Assembly (NCBI RefSeq): GCF_018494035.1
Contig: NZ_JABBFO010000008.1
Span: 78,805 to 142,804, forward strand
Direction: 5' to 3'
DNA: 64,000 nt
Source: Rosenbergiella australiborealis
GTDB taxonomy: Bacteria > Pseudomonadota > Gammaproteobacteria > Enterobacterales > Enterobacteriaceae
The notes below the pieces were generated by a model. It was not told where the DNA came from. It saw nothing but the letters and a program-made list of their open reading frames with translations, and made no database searches. A program made the position numbers and the translations under genes. The stretch's first letter is position 1, and each line of letters opens with the position of its first letter. Positions 51,431 to 59,729 of this stretch are shown in pieces.

Positions 51431-52438
51431 TTAGTTAAAAAGATTCAAGTCCTGACAAGAAATGTATCCATCAATAATTTTATTCTTAGTATTAGTATAT
51501 TCAATCAAACACCCATTCTTACCGATGTTTAAGAGGGTTATTTTATCACCCTTGACCAAATAAGATTTCATCTTCTTCCCAGTCGATGACACAAAATAAG
51601 CTTTTGAGGATTTAACTTCAAAGGATGAATGCCCATCAGCAACCAAATCTACTTTTTTAGCATTAGCTTTCTCAAAAGTAGACTTGCCATTTGAAATCTT
51701 CAAGACATCAAAGTCTATAGATGGATTTGGCGCATTCTGAATTACCACCCAGGTATCACTTCCATATAGCTCACAAGCTCCGCTATTATTTTCACAAGAA
51801 ATTATTTTATAGTTCCCATTTTCTAAGTCTCTTTTGCTTTCATATAACTTATATACATATCTCTTTTTATTCTGAAATAAGATTATTGGCAAGTATTTAA
51901 CCGTGTCATTCATAAAGTACGATGTCTGGATTTTATTATTGTGATTAATGATTCCATTGATAAAATCGTCGCCTTCGCCCCCTGAAATAGATGATTTATT
52001 ATCAATTTCCTTATCTAATCCACAAAGCCCCTCTTTGGACACAATTCCATTGTTGCCGCTTTTAAACTCCGCATAAACGCAGTTAATTCTAAAGTTAATA
52101 TTATCTCGTTCGATTACTGAGAACACAGAGTAAGAGTCTAAAGAATCACTATCATGCACAACAGCAGAGTTTCCTCCAAAGTAGTCAAAATAATACGCTG
52201 TATTCCCTTCATCCCGCTCTTCAAAATTAAGAAATGACCGACCATCATCTGACTTTATTTGCTGCAAACCTTTATCGTAAGATAATTTAGAACCTGTATC
52301 ATTGTCTGCAAATGATACACTTGTGCTACAAAAAAAGAAGCCAACAATAAATGCACTGGTTTTTTTTATATCAAAATCCTTTAGGTGCTGATGAAGTTTG
52401 TTCCAAAATTTCTTCAAATCGCTTCGCATATGATGCAA
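51431..52438 (-). CDS. Immunity-like periplasmic protein with SH3-type C-terminal domain
   Basis: 335 aa as open frame from 52438. A hydrophobic signal (TSAFIVGFFFCSTSVSFADN, around residues 28-46) precedes a soluble region and a C-terminal segment like the remnant at 48333 (SYLVKGDKITLLNIGKNG, IEYTNTKNKIIDGYISCQDL). The first 25 residues (DLKKFWNKLHQHLKDFD) look like the tail of the GH19 effector fused in frame, so the true start is probably further in. It follows the GH19 fragment at 52414-52655, as an immunity gene would. Confidence 0.6.
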   Translation of the reverse strand: MHHMRSDLKKFWNKLHQHLKDFDIKKTSAFIVGFFFCSTSVSFADNDTGSKLSYDKGLQQIKSDDGRSFLNFEERDEGNTAYYFDYFGGNSAVVHDSDSLDSYSVFSVIERDNINFRINCVYAEFKSGNNGIVSKEGLCGLDKEIDNKSSISGGEGDDFINGIINHNNKIQTSYFMNDTVKYLPIILFQNKKRYVYKLYESKRDLENGNYKIISCENNSGACELYGSDTWVVIQNAPNPSIDFDVLKISNGKSTFEKANAKKVDLVADGHSSFEVKSSKAYFVSSTGKKMKSYLVKGDKITLLNIGKNGCLIEYTNTKNKIIDGYISCQDLNLFN

Positions 52439-52655
52439 TCAGGGGAGTCAACAAAATTTACACCAAACTTATCTTGAGCTTTCTTATAATTATTTTTCCA
52501 TGTTAGATGCACACAACCACGGCCTCGGTATTTAAAACAGTCACCTTGTGCTGTATTGCCGTTCTTGAACGCTCTCTCTCTTCTTTTTGGTGTATCAGCT
52601 GGCACGGGGTCATATTTATTAAAATAGCTCATACCACCGATTTCAGGTTACATTG
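52414..52655 (-). pseudogene. Second GH19 effector, C-terminal fragment
   Basis: EIGGMSYFNKYDPVPADTPK then NGNTAQGDCFKYRGRGCVHLTWKNNY (positions about 52500-52560) is a GH19-type lysozyme/chitinase fold segment, different in detail from the copy at 48720. Only about 75 residues remain and the N-terminal part, including the catalytic Glu region, is missing. It abuts the immunity-like gene downstream. Confidence 0.65.
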
Positions 52656-52714
52656 TATAAATGATCATACACAGCATTAAAAAGAAAGTGCTGCTGCTTT
52701 TTAGTTAAATACTG

Positions 52715-53103
52715 GTCCGGTATCCTCCAGCCATATAGTCATCTGCTCCTGAAGCTGCCTCATTCTCAGGAATTATGATTTTACTGACATGACGTTTTTC
52801 GGCCGTCACGGACGGGTTGTACCATCGAAATATTGCTGCTGCTTTAGATGTCTCAACAGAACCGGCCCCTCCGGCATAAACTCAGTGCCATAGCGCACCA
52901 GGCCAATCCCCTTGAGTTCAGTATCAATGGCATAGCGCAGCTCGCCGGGAGTATGCTGGTCGAGCAGGACAACGTTGATGCTTTTCAGGTGCGGCTCATA
53001 TTTGAGTGACACCTAGGAAAACGTCTTCAGTAACTGATGCGCGGTGCCCGGCATGCCTTGTAAGATTTTGGTCATATCCGGCAGATGTGCCAGCGTGCCG
53101 ACG
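52715..53103. repeat. Long direct repeat copy 2 (carries tssE pieces)
   Basis: Matches 43106-43506 in the same orientation, with a 12-bp deletion that removes four codons of tssE. The two copies are about 9.6 kb apart and enclose the GH19, muramidase, Imm71/72 and PAAR cassettes. Confidence 0.85.
52806..53103 (-). pseudogene. tssE: TssE fragment, second copy with the same amber codon
   Basis: LPDMTKILQGMPGTAHQLLK and TFS, then TAG, then SLKYEPHLKSINVVLLDQHT and GLVRYGTEFMPEGPVLLRHL. The stop is at the same codon as in the copy at 43194-43643. The N-terminal half is missing (breakpoint near 53103). A dead duplicate. Confidence 0.85.
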
Positions 53104-53227
53104 GCTACAGCATCGTGGACGGCTGTCAACGCCTCCCAGGCAGTTATTGCCAGACGAACAATCAGTAAAATGTCGCTAGTGGAGTTTCCAGAACTCCTAA
53201 CTTCGCCACTATCCCCCAGCTCAAAGG

Positions 53228-53590
53228 CTATTTATTTAACTCAAAGGACTCGTAACCATTTTTTCCCGGATAAAAGAGATAATGTTTTTCGTTGTAAATA
53301 TATTCAATGCTATCAGAAGCGCCTAGGTTTGAGGTACCATAAAAAATAGAGGGTTTAAATATAATGCAGTGATTTTTATCGTAGAGAATAAAATAGTAAT
53401 TTTCGTTTTGTAGGAGCTTGTAAAATGAATACGGTGATATGATTTTTGTTCTATACACTACGGCTGTAAATTTCTTATCAGGACTGATATGTGAGAAAAC
53501 CTCATCACGATCACTCACGAATAATGTTGATGGTAAAAAAAACCATATTATAAATAGGATGGCGACAATAATTAACGCTTTCAGCCTCAT
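53228..53590 (-). CDS. DUF6201-like membrane-anchored immunity candidate
   Basis: 120 aa. An N-terminal helix (ALIIVAILFIIWFFLPSTLF) anchors a short domain of about 95 residues rich in Tyr, Phe and Ile (YFILYDKNHCIIFKPSIFYG). Its ATG overlaps the stop of the DUF6402 effector remnant (ATGA), the usual effector-immunity spacing. I associate this context with DUF6201, but the family call is tentative. The frame is intact. Confidence 0.55.
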   Translation of the reverse strand: MRLKALIIVAILFIIWFFLPSTLFVSDRDEVFSHISPDKKFTAVVYRTKIISPYSFYKLLQNENYYFILYDKNHCIIFKPSIFYGTSNLGASDSIEYIYNEKHYLFYPGKNGYESFELNK

Positions 53591-54452
53591 AACTTTATTA
53601 CCTTTTTGTTAGGTAATGGCTCAGTCCAGTATACGTCGGAGAAAACGATGTAGTCCCCTCCAGAGTTATGCTTTTTCTGCCATTTTCGGAAATATTCATT
53701 AAATACAGGAACAAACCCTGAAAATTTTCGGAATAGAAGCCCCCAAAAGCCTGACAAATAAGATGATAGATATACAGATGATTCTGCCTTGCTGAGAGTT
53801 CGGTCTTTACTCCAAATGCCTAAAGGTTCAGGATATCCATTATCAATAAAATCGTAAGTATCTTTTAAATAATAGCCAACCGATTCAACAATTTAAAATA
53901 CACCTTCCTTACGTATTTCAGTATTCCCACGAATGCAGACCTTTAAGTTGATATTTCCTATAGCTCCATACCACTCATTAATAGTGTCTGTTTTTTTCCT
54001 ATTAATGTTACATTGACTTGTGCTGTATCTTCCAGTTTCCTGATATTATCAGTGTAACCAATTGATACGTTCTTTTTTAGATAATCATCTTTTGGGGATA
54101 GTCTTTTTTTTAGTAACTCCCTACCTTTTGGGCTATCCCACGTGCTGCTTAAGGATTCGATTCCTTTAATTACTTGTTCAAACTGAATGGCCCAAGCCAT
54201 TTTGACAATATCACAATTAACTACTCCATCAGGAATAGCCTGCGCCTTGCCATGCTGATATTGATCTTTGGTCTTTAAGGTAAAAACCAATGCTGGTTTT
54301 GTATTAAACCAATGCCTCATTAGCTTTGCAGCTACAGGCCATTTCATTTTATCCATGGCATCCGGGATCATGTCGATATGGAAAAAATTAACCTCAACCT
54401 TTTTTTCCTGCTTTTCTTTCTCATCTGTCGTTGCTGTCGTTGCCTGAACCAT
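53588..54452 (-). pseudogene. DUF6402 T6SS effector, frameshift plus nonsense
   Basis: N-terminal 164 residues are open (53958-54452: VNFFHIDMIPDAMDKMKWPV, KLMRHWFNTKPALVFTLKTK). A frameshift near 53975 leads into INEWYGAIGNINLKVCIRGN, then an in-frame TAA near 53896, then VESVGYYLKDTYDFIDNGYP, EPLGIWSKDRTLSKAESSVY and SGGDYIVFSDVYWTEPLPNK up to 53588. These phrases are typical of DUF6402 proteins, which are encoded after PAAR/VgrG genes in T6SS loci and are presumed effectors. Here it is inactivated by two lesions. Confidence 0.7.
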
Positions 54453-54499
54453 TATCGTGTCCCTGCTCTAATTTGAAAAACATAATCCAGAGCAACTGG

Positions 54500-54767
54500 C
54501 TCTGCGGCATCAGTATTCACTGAGCGAGTCAGTGAAGAGTCAGTAGTTGTCTGGATCACACCCGTTGTGGTGCTTACCCCAAATGATAAAAGGCAAGCCT
54601 AGGGCTGTTACCCATAATGAAACCCTGCGGTGATTTCCGGACCATTGCTATGCCGTCAGCGCCATGCCCACAACAATGATGGCAATCAGAAGAATCACCC
54701 AACGTAATATTGTTGGACGGGAAAAATTGTCTTGAGCTTCAGGGATTTCATCCAGATAAAACGGCAT
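54500..54767 (-). pseudogene. Remnant of the PAAR-adjacent two-helix protein
   Basis: Reads MPFYLDEIPEAQDNFSRPTI and LRWVILLIAIIVVGMALTA, then a stop, then VSLWVTALGLPFIIWGKHH. It resembles the N-terminus of the protein at 47377 (MPVELERIPAQ..., two helices). It directly follows a PAAR remnant and precedes the DUF6402 gene. Confidence 0.55.
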
Positions 54768-54769
54768 AT

Positions 54770-54949
54770 TTAGTTAACATCTGCCATAGAAAAGGAGCTT
54801 ATTAGCGTACAGTCACAGCTGCATTTATGACCTTCAAACGAAATAGGGATCCCATCTTCATCAAGATAGTGTGGGCTACCCTAATAAATAGTGGTATCTC
54901 TATGCTCAGGGCAGGAGACTTTATCCCCTTTACGAATAATTTTTAGCAT
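54770..54949 (-). pseudogene. PAAR protein, interrupted
   Basis: Reads MLKIIRKGDKVSCPEHRDTT, IY, TAG, GSPHYLDEDGIPISFEGHKC and SCDCTLISS. The order of Cys/His pairs is that of a PAAR domain, but the first third is deleted and one amber codon interrupts it. Confidence 0.65.
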
Positions 54950-55754
54950 TTGAGCTCCAATTTTTACTCGGCGATTAATGTTAATAACCTTATGCAGATA
55001 ATAACCACTTCGCTTTAACCCAATATACTTTACTTTTTTCGCTGCTTAGCTTGTTATTAGGCTTATAAAAAATCTCAGAATTATCAATAAATGAGAAACT
55101 ATCCCATTTTAATCAAATGAACTTTTATTTTTATTTATCAGGTAGAGTGTAAAATGATTTTCTATCAGAGAATTTATTCTTTAATGATTTCTATTTTTAT
55201 CATTATTACCTCCAGATGTTAGCTCCTCATGATTTTTAATGTAATTTTATACGGTATATTATTTTTACTTGCTGGAAGTCGGTAAAAAGTATGTGAAAAA
55301 TAATCATTCATTAGAAGAAACCGGATAAACATAAATTTACCAAAGGTTTTGATTTTTTTGGATTTTATTAATTATTTATTACTCTCAGTTACATTATGTA
55401 TTTTACCCTCTGTGCCCGCAGGTAGAATTTTTATATGCAATTATTATTCACCTTAAAAATCATCAAGGCATTTTTTAATATCGTTATTACTCCTCAAATA
55501 TAGATATTTAGTATTATTGAAAATAAGATATCATGGATGTATTCGAGTGATTTTTAAATACGAAACCCTTCACAATTTCAGGCAGTATTAGTTCATCATA
55601 TGTCGTAAGAATTTTTTCTGTTTAGTCGGGAAATTTATTGAGAGTTATAAGACTTAGTAAGGTTAAAAATAAATCTAAGTTTATGTTATTATTTTAAGCC
55701 CAGCCATCCTGCTTTTAATCTGTCGATAACCCGGGTTATTGCTAGCTAAAAGAT
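54950..55754. other. AT-rich gene-free stretch
   Basis: About 800 bases of AT-rich DNA between the PAAR remnant and the gene at 55755. I see no coding frame, tRNA or clear repeat in it. It could be degraded accessory DNA. Confidence 0.5.
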
Positions 55755-56612
55755 TCACTCTTTGAATATTTTATTTAAATATTTTTTAATCAATGTAGTA
55801 TTTTTATAGTTGAACTTAGTTCCGTTTCCTTCACATCCGGATAGATTAACATCATCATTTATAGCAATGTTTTTCGAGATATCTCCTTTGTTATCGTAAG
55901 TATAAGCATAGACTTTATAGCAAATCCTATCATGAGCACTCCCCCATGATATTAAGTTTATAATATTCATTTCAGAAGAAAGAACCATGAAAAAAACAGA
56001 TAAATTCACAGGAGACAGGTTGCCTTTAATTTTATAAGTATCAATAGTAGCATCGCCCAACTCGCTTTCTTTAACAAGATTTAGCCCCTTATCTGTAACA
56101 TATTTTATATGTACATTTGGAACATCTTTCAAAACAAAGGGACCATCAGCAATAACTTCATAATTCTCTACGTAATCTTTACCCGTCCGGTTATCTTTTT
56201 TTACGCCTTCCCTCTCATGTCTACAGACCGAGTGATTAAGTGAAAGTGGCGTGTAAGGTGTTTTTGAATTCATTACAGCATAGGATTTTGCGAAAATATT
56301 AGATAGTTTCTTATCAAAAAAATAATAAGAATAAATAGTCATTACACCGTCACCTGTTTGTGACGACATTCCAATACTTATACCATCAGCCGTTCCCCAC
56401 TTACAATAAAATTTAAGGCGGTCTCTAATAGTTACTGTATTTGCATTTCCTTCTAAAGCAATATCAATATTTTTTTGTCCATTAGAGTTTTTTGCTGTCA
56501 GTGTATAATATTTCGTACCATCAATATCTTCCATTCCTGGTTTTAAATAAAATTCTGTAGCATAAACATTTGTAGAGATAAAAATAAAAGTTAATAAGCT
56601 AAAATACTTCAT
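55755..56612 (-). CDS. Secreted protein, probable periplasmic immunity
   Basis: 285 aa from the ATG at 56612 (MKYFSLLTFIFISTNVYA signal peptide); an earlier in-frame start at 56627 precedes the signal by five residues. The mature domain has several cysteines (FYCKWG, SVCRHE, ICYKVY, SGCEGN). It overlaps the tail of the orphan effector piece at 56599 by 14 bases, an arrangement like effector-immunity pairs elsewhere in this region. No family recognised. Confidence 0.6.
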   Translation of the reverse strand: MKYFSLLTFIFISTNVYATEFYLKPGMEDIDGTKYYTLTAKNSNGQKNIDIALEGNANTVTIRDRLKFYCKWGTADGISIGMSSQTGDGVMTIYSYYFFDKKLSNIFAKSYAVMNSKTPYTPLSLNHSVCRHEREGVKKDNRTGKDYVENYEVIADGPFVLKDVPNVHIKYVTDKGLNLVKESELGDATIDTYKIKGNLSPVNLSVFFMVLSSEMNIINLISWGSAHDRICYKVYAYTYDNKGDISKNIAINDDVNLSGCEGNGTKFNYKNTTLIKKYLNKIFKE

Positions 56613-56901
56613 TAAAGACTCCGTCACGTAACAATCTATTTAAATTTTCAAACCGATCATCGTAGTGATCATCATACTTATTAACTAATAGTTCATCTGC
56701 AGTCGCTTCCGACATCGCCTGTGCGTCCTGCCAGATTTCCAGCGCACTCAGCTCGGACACCGGGTTCAGATTAATTTTTTCAAACAGGGACGCATTAACC
56801 CCATCTGCAACAGAGCGTTCCAGTACCACGCTTTCGCCACTCGTCCCTTTCTCATTTTTTACCGACATCAGCATCTTCCCTCGGTTTATCGCTGTGCGCA
56901 C
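56599..56901 (-). pseudogene. Orphan effector C-terminal piece
   Basis: 100 aa, acidic and helical (ATADELLVNKYDDHYDDRFE, NLNRLLRDGVFNEVF), no domain that I know. It starts in a region without a good ribosome site and looks like the C-terminal end of a larger protein whose body has been deleted. The next gene (55755) overlaps it, so the pair is probably toxin tail and immunity. Confidence 0.45.
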
Positions 56902-57366
56902 TTTCAGACTAAAGTGATTTTCACACGATAATAGAATAATGATCGAATTAAGATCAGATAAACCGAATATTAAATGAAATATTTAAGAATTTTACACTAA
57001 AAGATAATGGTTGATTAAACTCTTATGAAAGTAAAATGAACTACCACTAGCTAACAAAGCAAAATATTTATATTGCAGTAGTAAAAACAAACGGATAATT
57101 GTTATCGAAAAGATTTTGAACTGATTCACATTAACATCAGGAGGGGGTTGAAACGCCCACGTCTTTTAAATATAGGATTTTAGATTAGAAATAGATAAAA
57201 GATGTAGAGAGCTATAGCCATAATAAAAACTCCAGAAACATAAGTGATTTTATATTTCAGCGAAGAACGTTTCATGAAGTCTTAGGATTGTATTGCGATC
57301 CTGTCAGGATTTCAGGGTATTATATTATTTTTAAATAAAGAGAAAATAATGTCCTGGTTATATCTT
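56902..57366. other. AT-rich intergenic stretch
   Basis: No full-length gene. The only candidate is the 31-codon hydrophobic frame at 57180-57275, described separately. The rest is AT-rich without clear signals. Confidence 0.5.
57180..57275 (-). CDS. Possible small membrane peptide (31 aa)
   Basis: Starts MKRSSLKYKI and continues as one hydrophobic helix (VSGVFIMAIALYIFYLFLI). The basic start plus single helix is typical of small membrane peptides, but the ribosome site is weak (AAGA) and AT-rich DNA gives such frames by chance. It lies between a TssG fragment and an orphan effector piece. Confidence 0.25.
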   Translation of the reverse strand: MKRSSLKYKITYVSGVFIMAIALYIFYLFLI

Positions 57367-57672
57367 TCAGCAACAATTATTGAAGATGATAGAAAGTATG
57401 AGTTCTACTAATGTGGTGCGCACCGTCGGCGACCGGTCCGGATAATCTTTATCGGTTTCAACCGCTCTAAGTTCGCTGACCGGAAAGCCCATCCCCGGCC
57501 ATGGGCGAAAACGTACCGGATCTGCGGAGAGTTTTTCGGTACTGCCGAGCTTTGGTGCTTCCGGGTTCTCCTGCTCCAGTAGCTGACAGAAGCGGTAGAA
57601 GTTAACCCGCCAGATATCGTCACGAAGCTGCTCCGTCAGCCCGGAATGTGCTGGCTGTGATTCTCTTTCCAT
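57367..57672 (-). pseudogene. tssG: T6SS baseplate protein TssG, N-terminal fragment
   Basis: The first 85 or so residues (LRDDIWRVNFYRFCQLLEQE, VRFRPWPGMGFPVSELRAVE, DRSPTVRTT) are a typical TssG/ImpH N-terminus. After TVRTT, near 57412, the sequence changes to an unrelated short tail ending in a stop. The family is about 330 aa, so three quarters are lost. The start overlaps the tssF fragment, the normal tssF-tssG coupling. Confidence 0.82.
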
Positions 57673-58295
57673 CGTAGTCGTTTCCCTGTAGGTTGCAGAA
57701 CCAGTGTGAGCTGATTAAAGAGGTGGACATCGGCATAGAGGGAAAAGAAGCGGTGCAGCATTTCCCCAAATAGGGTGACATCGCCTTCTCCGGAAAAATT
57801 GTCCGTATTAAGGGTGATTTCAATGTCCACTCCGCGCAGCATAAAGCCCTTCTCGAAGCGGCGGGTAAGGGTGTGTTTTACCGCCACAATCGCCTCCAGA
57901 CGGCGACGGTTCATTTCATCATCGGTCCAGTCATAGAGTGCCAGCGTACCGCGCAGTACTTCCGGGTTATCCATCATGCTTAAAAAGCTTGAGCCTAGGT
58001 GGCTCATCACCCGCCAGTGGAAGCGGTCGTTCGCCGGTGGATACAGCGGCAGGGTCGGCACTTTCAGGTTCAGGACACTGACTGGCACTTTGCCTGCCTT
58101 CATTACCCGGTCAAGCAGGGGACTTTCCAGCGAGCGACGAGGCAGCTGGCCGTTGGTGCCGGTGATACGAATAGAGAGCGACTCCGGAGCCTGTGAAAGT
58201 TGCTCCCACTCGAATGACTTCCCCCCAGGATAAGCCAGGCGACTACCGCAGTAATAATTATTGTCAGCCCGAAACGCCCCCAGTTCCCACGCCAT
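57636..58295 (-). pseudogene. tssF: T6SS baseplate protein TssF, C-terminal fragment
   Basis: About 219 of the usual 590 or so residues. The C-terminal core is clear: FHWRVMSHLGSSFLSMMDNP, RRRLEAIVAVKHTLTRRFEK, GFMLRGVDIEITLNTDNFSG and ADVHLFNQLTLVLQPTGKRL. The N-terminal two thirds are missing; the breakpoint lies near 58295, ten bases after the stop of the PAAR-adjacent protein gene. TssF and TssG form the baseplate wedge; neither can work here. Confidence 0.85.
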
Positions 58296-58304
58296 ACAGT
58301 ATCC

Positions 58305-59459
58305 TCAACTGCTTTCATTCTCATTCCCTGTTGTCACGGTATTAATAAAACGCTGCCCTTCACCTTCCGATAACATCAGACAGTCTGTCTTCAGTAGCTG
58401 TACCGCATCACTGACTATGGCAGTCATTATCCAGGGGGAAAATGGCCCGCAGCGCCCGGCATATGTCTCAAGCCAGTGCAGTTGTTCTGTTTTCCAGTAC
58501 CCCTGATATAACTCACTGGCTTTAAGCATCAATGAAAACGACTGCCCCCAACGAACGTGGTCACCAATGACATGCTGAGTATTGATAGACTGGGTCTGAG
58601 TAGAAAAGTAGAGATCAAACTCACTGAGCATGTCATCGTCTTCCAGAGACATAGGACGGAGCAGACGTACGTTGTGGCCTAGTTCATATTTGGTCGCAAC
58701 ATCATCAGTTGTCAGCAACAGCGTAGCAAGCGCATCGCTATATCGATCACGACCACACAGCTGTTGCACTATGACAAGCTCAACAGAAATATCTGGCGTT
58801 TTAATTCTTTGTTCTACAGAATCAAAAGAAAGAGATCGCAGCACTGACAATGTGGGGGCAGGGCGCTCCGCTGGCATCAATTCACGCCAGCATTCATCAA
58901 AGATCGCTTTTAGCGCAGCGTCTTCCTCAGGTGAATCAGTTAGCAGAAATGCCTTCAATGCTATATCTGTTGGTAATCGGATCAGCGCAACTTTAACGCC
59001 GTCGAGCTGTTTTAATGACGCTGCTATGGCTGGGCTAATATCAAGCCGCCTGACCAACCCGTTGAATTCCTCTAATTCGGTACTTCCAGGTAAGAACATT
59101 GGCACTGTCAGTGACTGAGGCAGGATCACTTCACTGCCCATTACAGCCAGATAACGCCCGGCCCATTCGGTCCATCGCTGTTGAGAGTAGTCAGCTTCTT
59201 TCGATTCAAATTCGTGCTTATCAACACCATTGTTATAGAGCCAGGCTCTCAAGCAAATGCAAAAAATCCAGATAAGTGGTGGAGAGCCGGACACAACCCA
59301 AATATTGTAGCTCTGTCCTGCTCCCAGCAACTGATTAGCATGGAGAACGAAGATCAACCCTCCTGCGATCAAGGCAGCGAGGCCACCGATAAGCCAGATA
59401 AGAAGAGAAGGTTCTTCCGGCATCGGAGTAACATGTGATTTTTGACGCTCCCAACTCAT
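58305..59459 (-). CDS. PAAR-adjacent two-helix membrane protein, intact
   Basis: 384 aa. Two N-terminal helices (LLIWLIGGLAALIAGGLIFV and WIFCICLRAWLYN region) precede a large cytoplasmic or periplasmic domain with SQQRWTEWAGRYLAVMGSEV and LVIVQQLCGRDRYSDALATL. The same plan occurs in the broken genes at 46363-47377 and 54500-54767. Each of the three follows a PAAR gene directly (three bases here). I do not know a family name. The conserved linkage suggests a function in PAAR assembly or delivery. Confidence 0.7.
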   Translation of the reverse strand: MSWERQKSHVTPMPEEPSLLIWLIGGLAALIAGGLIFVLHANQLLGAGQSYNIWVVSGSPPLIWIFCICLRAWLYNNGVDKHEFESKEADYSQQRWTEWAGRYLAVMGSEVILPQSLTVPMFLPGSTELEEFNGLVRRLDISPAIAASLKQLDGVKVALIRLPTDIALKAFLLTDSPEEDAALKAIFDECWRELMPAERPAPTLSVLRSLSFDSVEQRIKTPDISVELVIVQQLCGRDRYSDALATLLLTTDDVATKYELGHNVRLLRPMSLEDDDMLSEFDLYFSTQTQSINTQHVIGDHVRWGQSFSLMLKASELYQGYWKTEQLHWLETYAGRCGPFSPWIMTAIVSDAVQLLKTDCLMLSEGEGQRFINTVTTGNENESS

Positions 59460-59462
59460 TAA

Positions 59463-59729
59463 TTATCCTATAGCGCAATCCGGCGCGCTGGAGATTACCT
59501 GACAACCACATTCACAATGGCAACCATCCACGACAACTGAATTACCATCAGAGGACCATTCAGGCGAACCCTCTATAATGGCATTTATTCCGTGGCCTTC
59601 TTTATGACAACTTACTTTATCTCCTACTAAGGCCACCTTTTTGTTATTAACTATCATAGTTGAAGAAGCAGAGATCACTTCTCCACCATGCGTTGTTTTA
59701 TCTCCCAGCAATACAAAACCGTTAGACAT
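59463..59729 (-). CDS. PAAR-domain T6SS spike-tip protein
   Basis: 88 aa. A full PAAR motif set: FVLLGDKTTHGGEVISASST, then VGDKVSCHKEGHGINAIIEG and VDGCHCECGCQVISSAPDCA. It caps the VgrG spike. Followed after three bases by the two-helix protein gene. About 1.3 kb downstream of the lipase immunity gene on the same strand. Confidence 0.9.
   Translation of the reverse strand: MSNGFVLLGDKTTHGGEVISASSTMIVNNKKVALVGDKVSCHKEGHGINAIIEGSPEWSSDGNSVVVDGCHCECGCQVISSAPDCAIG

Noticed and set aside
58630-59118. A 162-codon plus-strand frame inside the PAAR-adjacent gene
   Set aside because: Ser-rich antisense frame; the minus-strand gene has membrane helices, a proper start after PAAR and homologues within the window.
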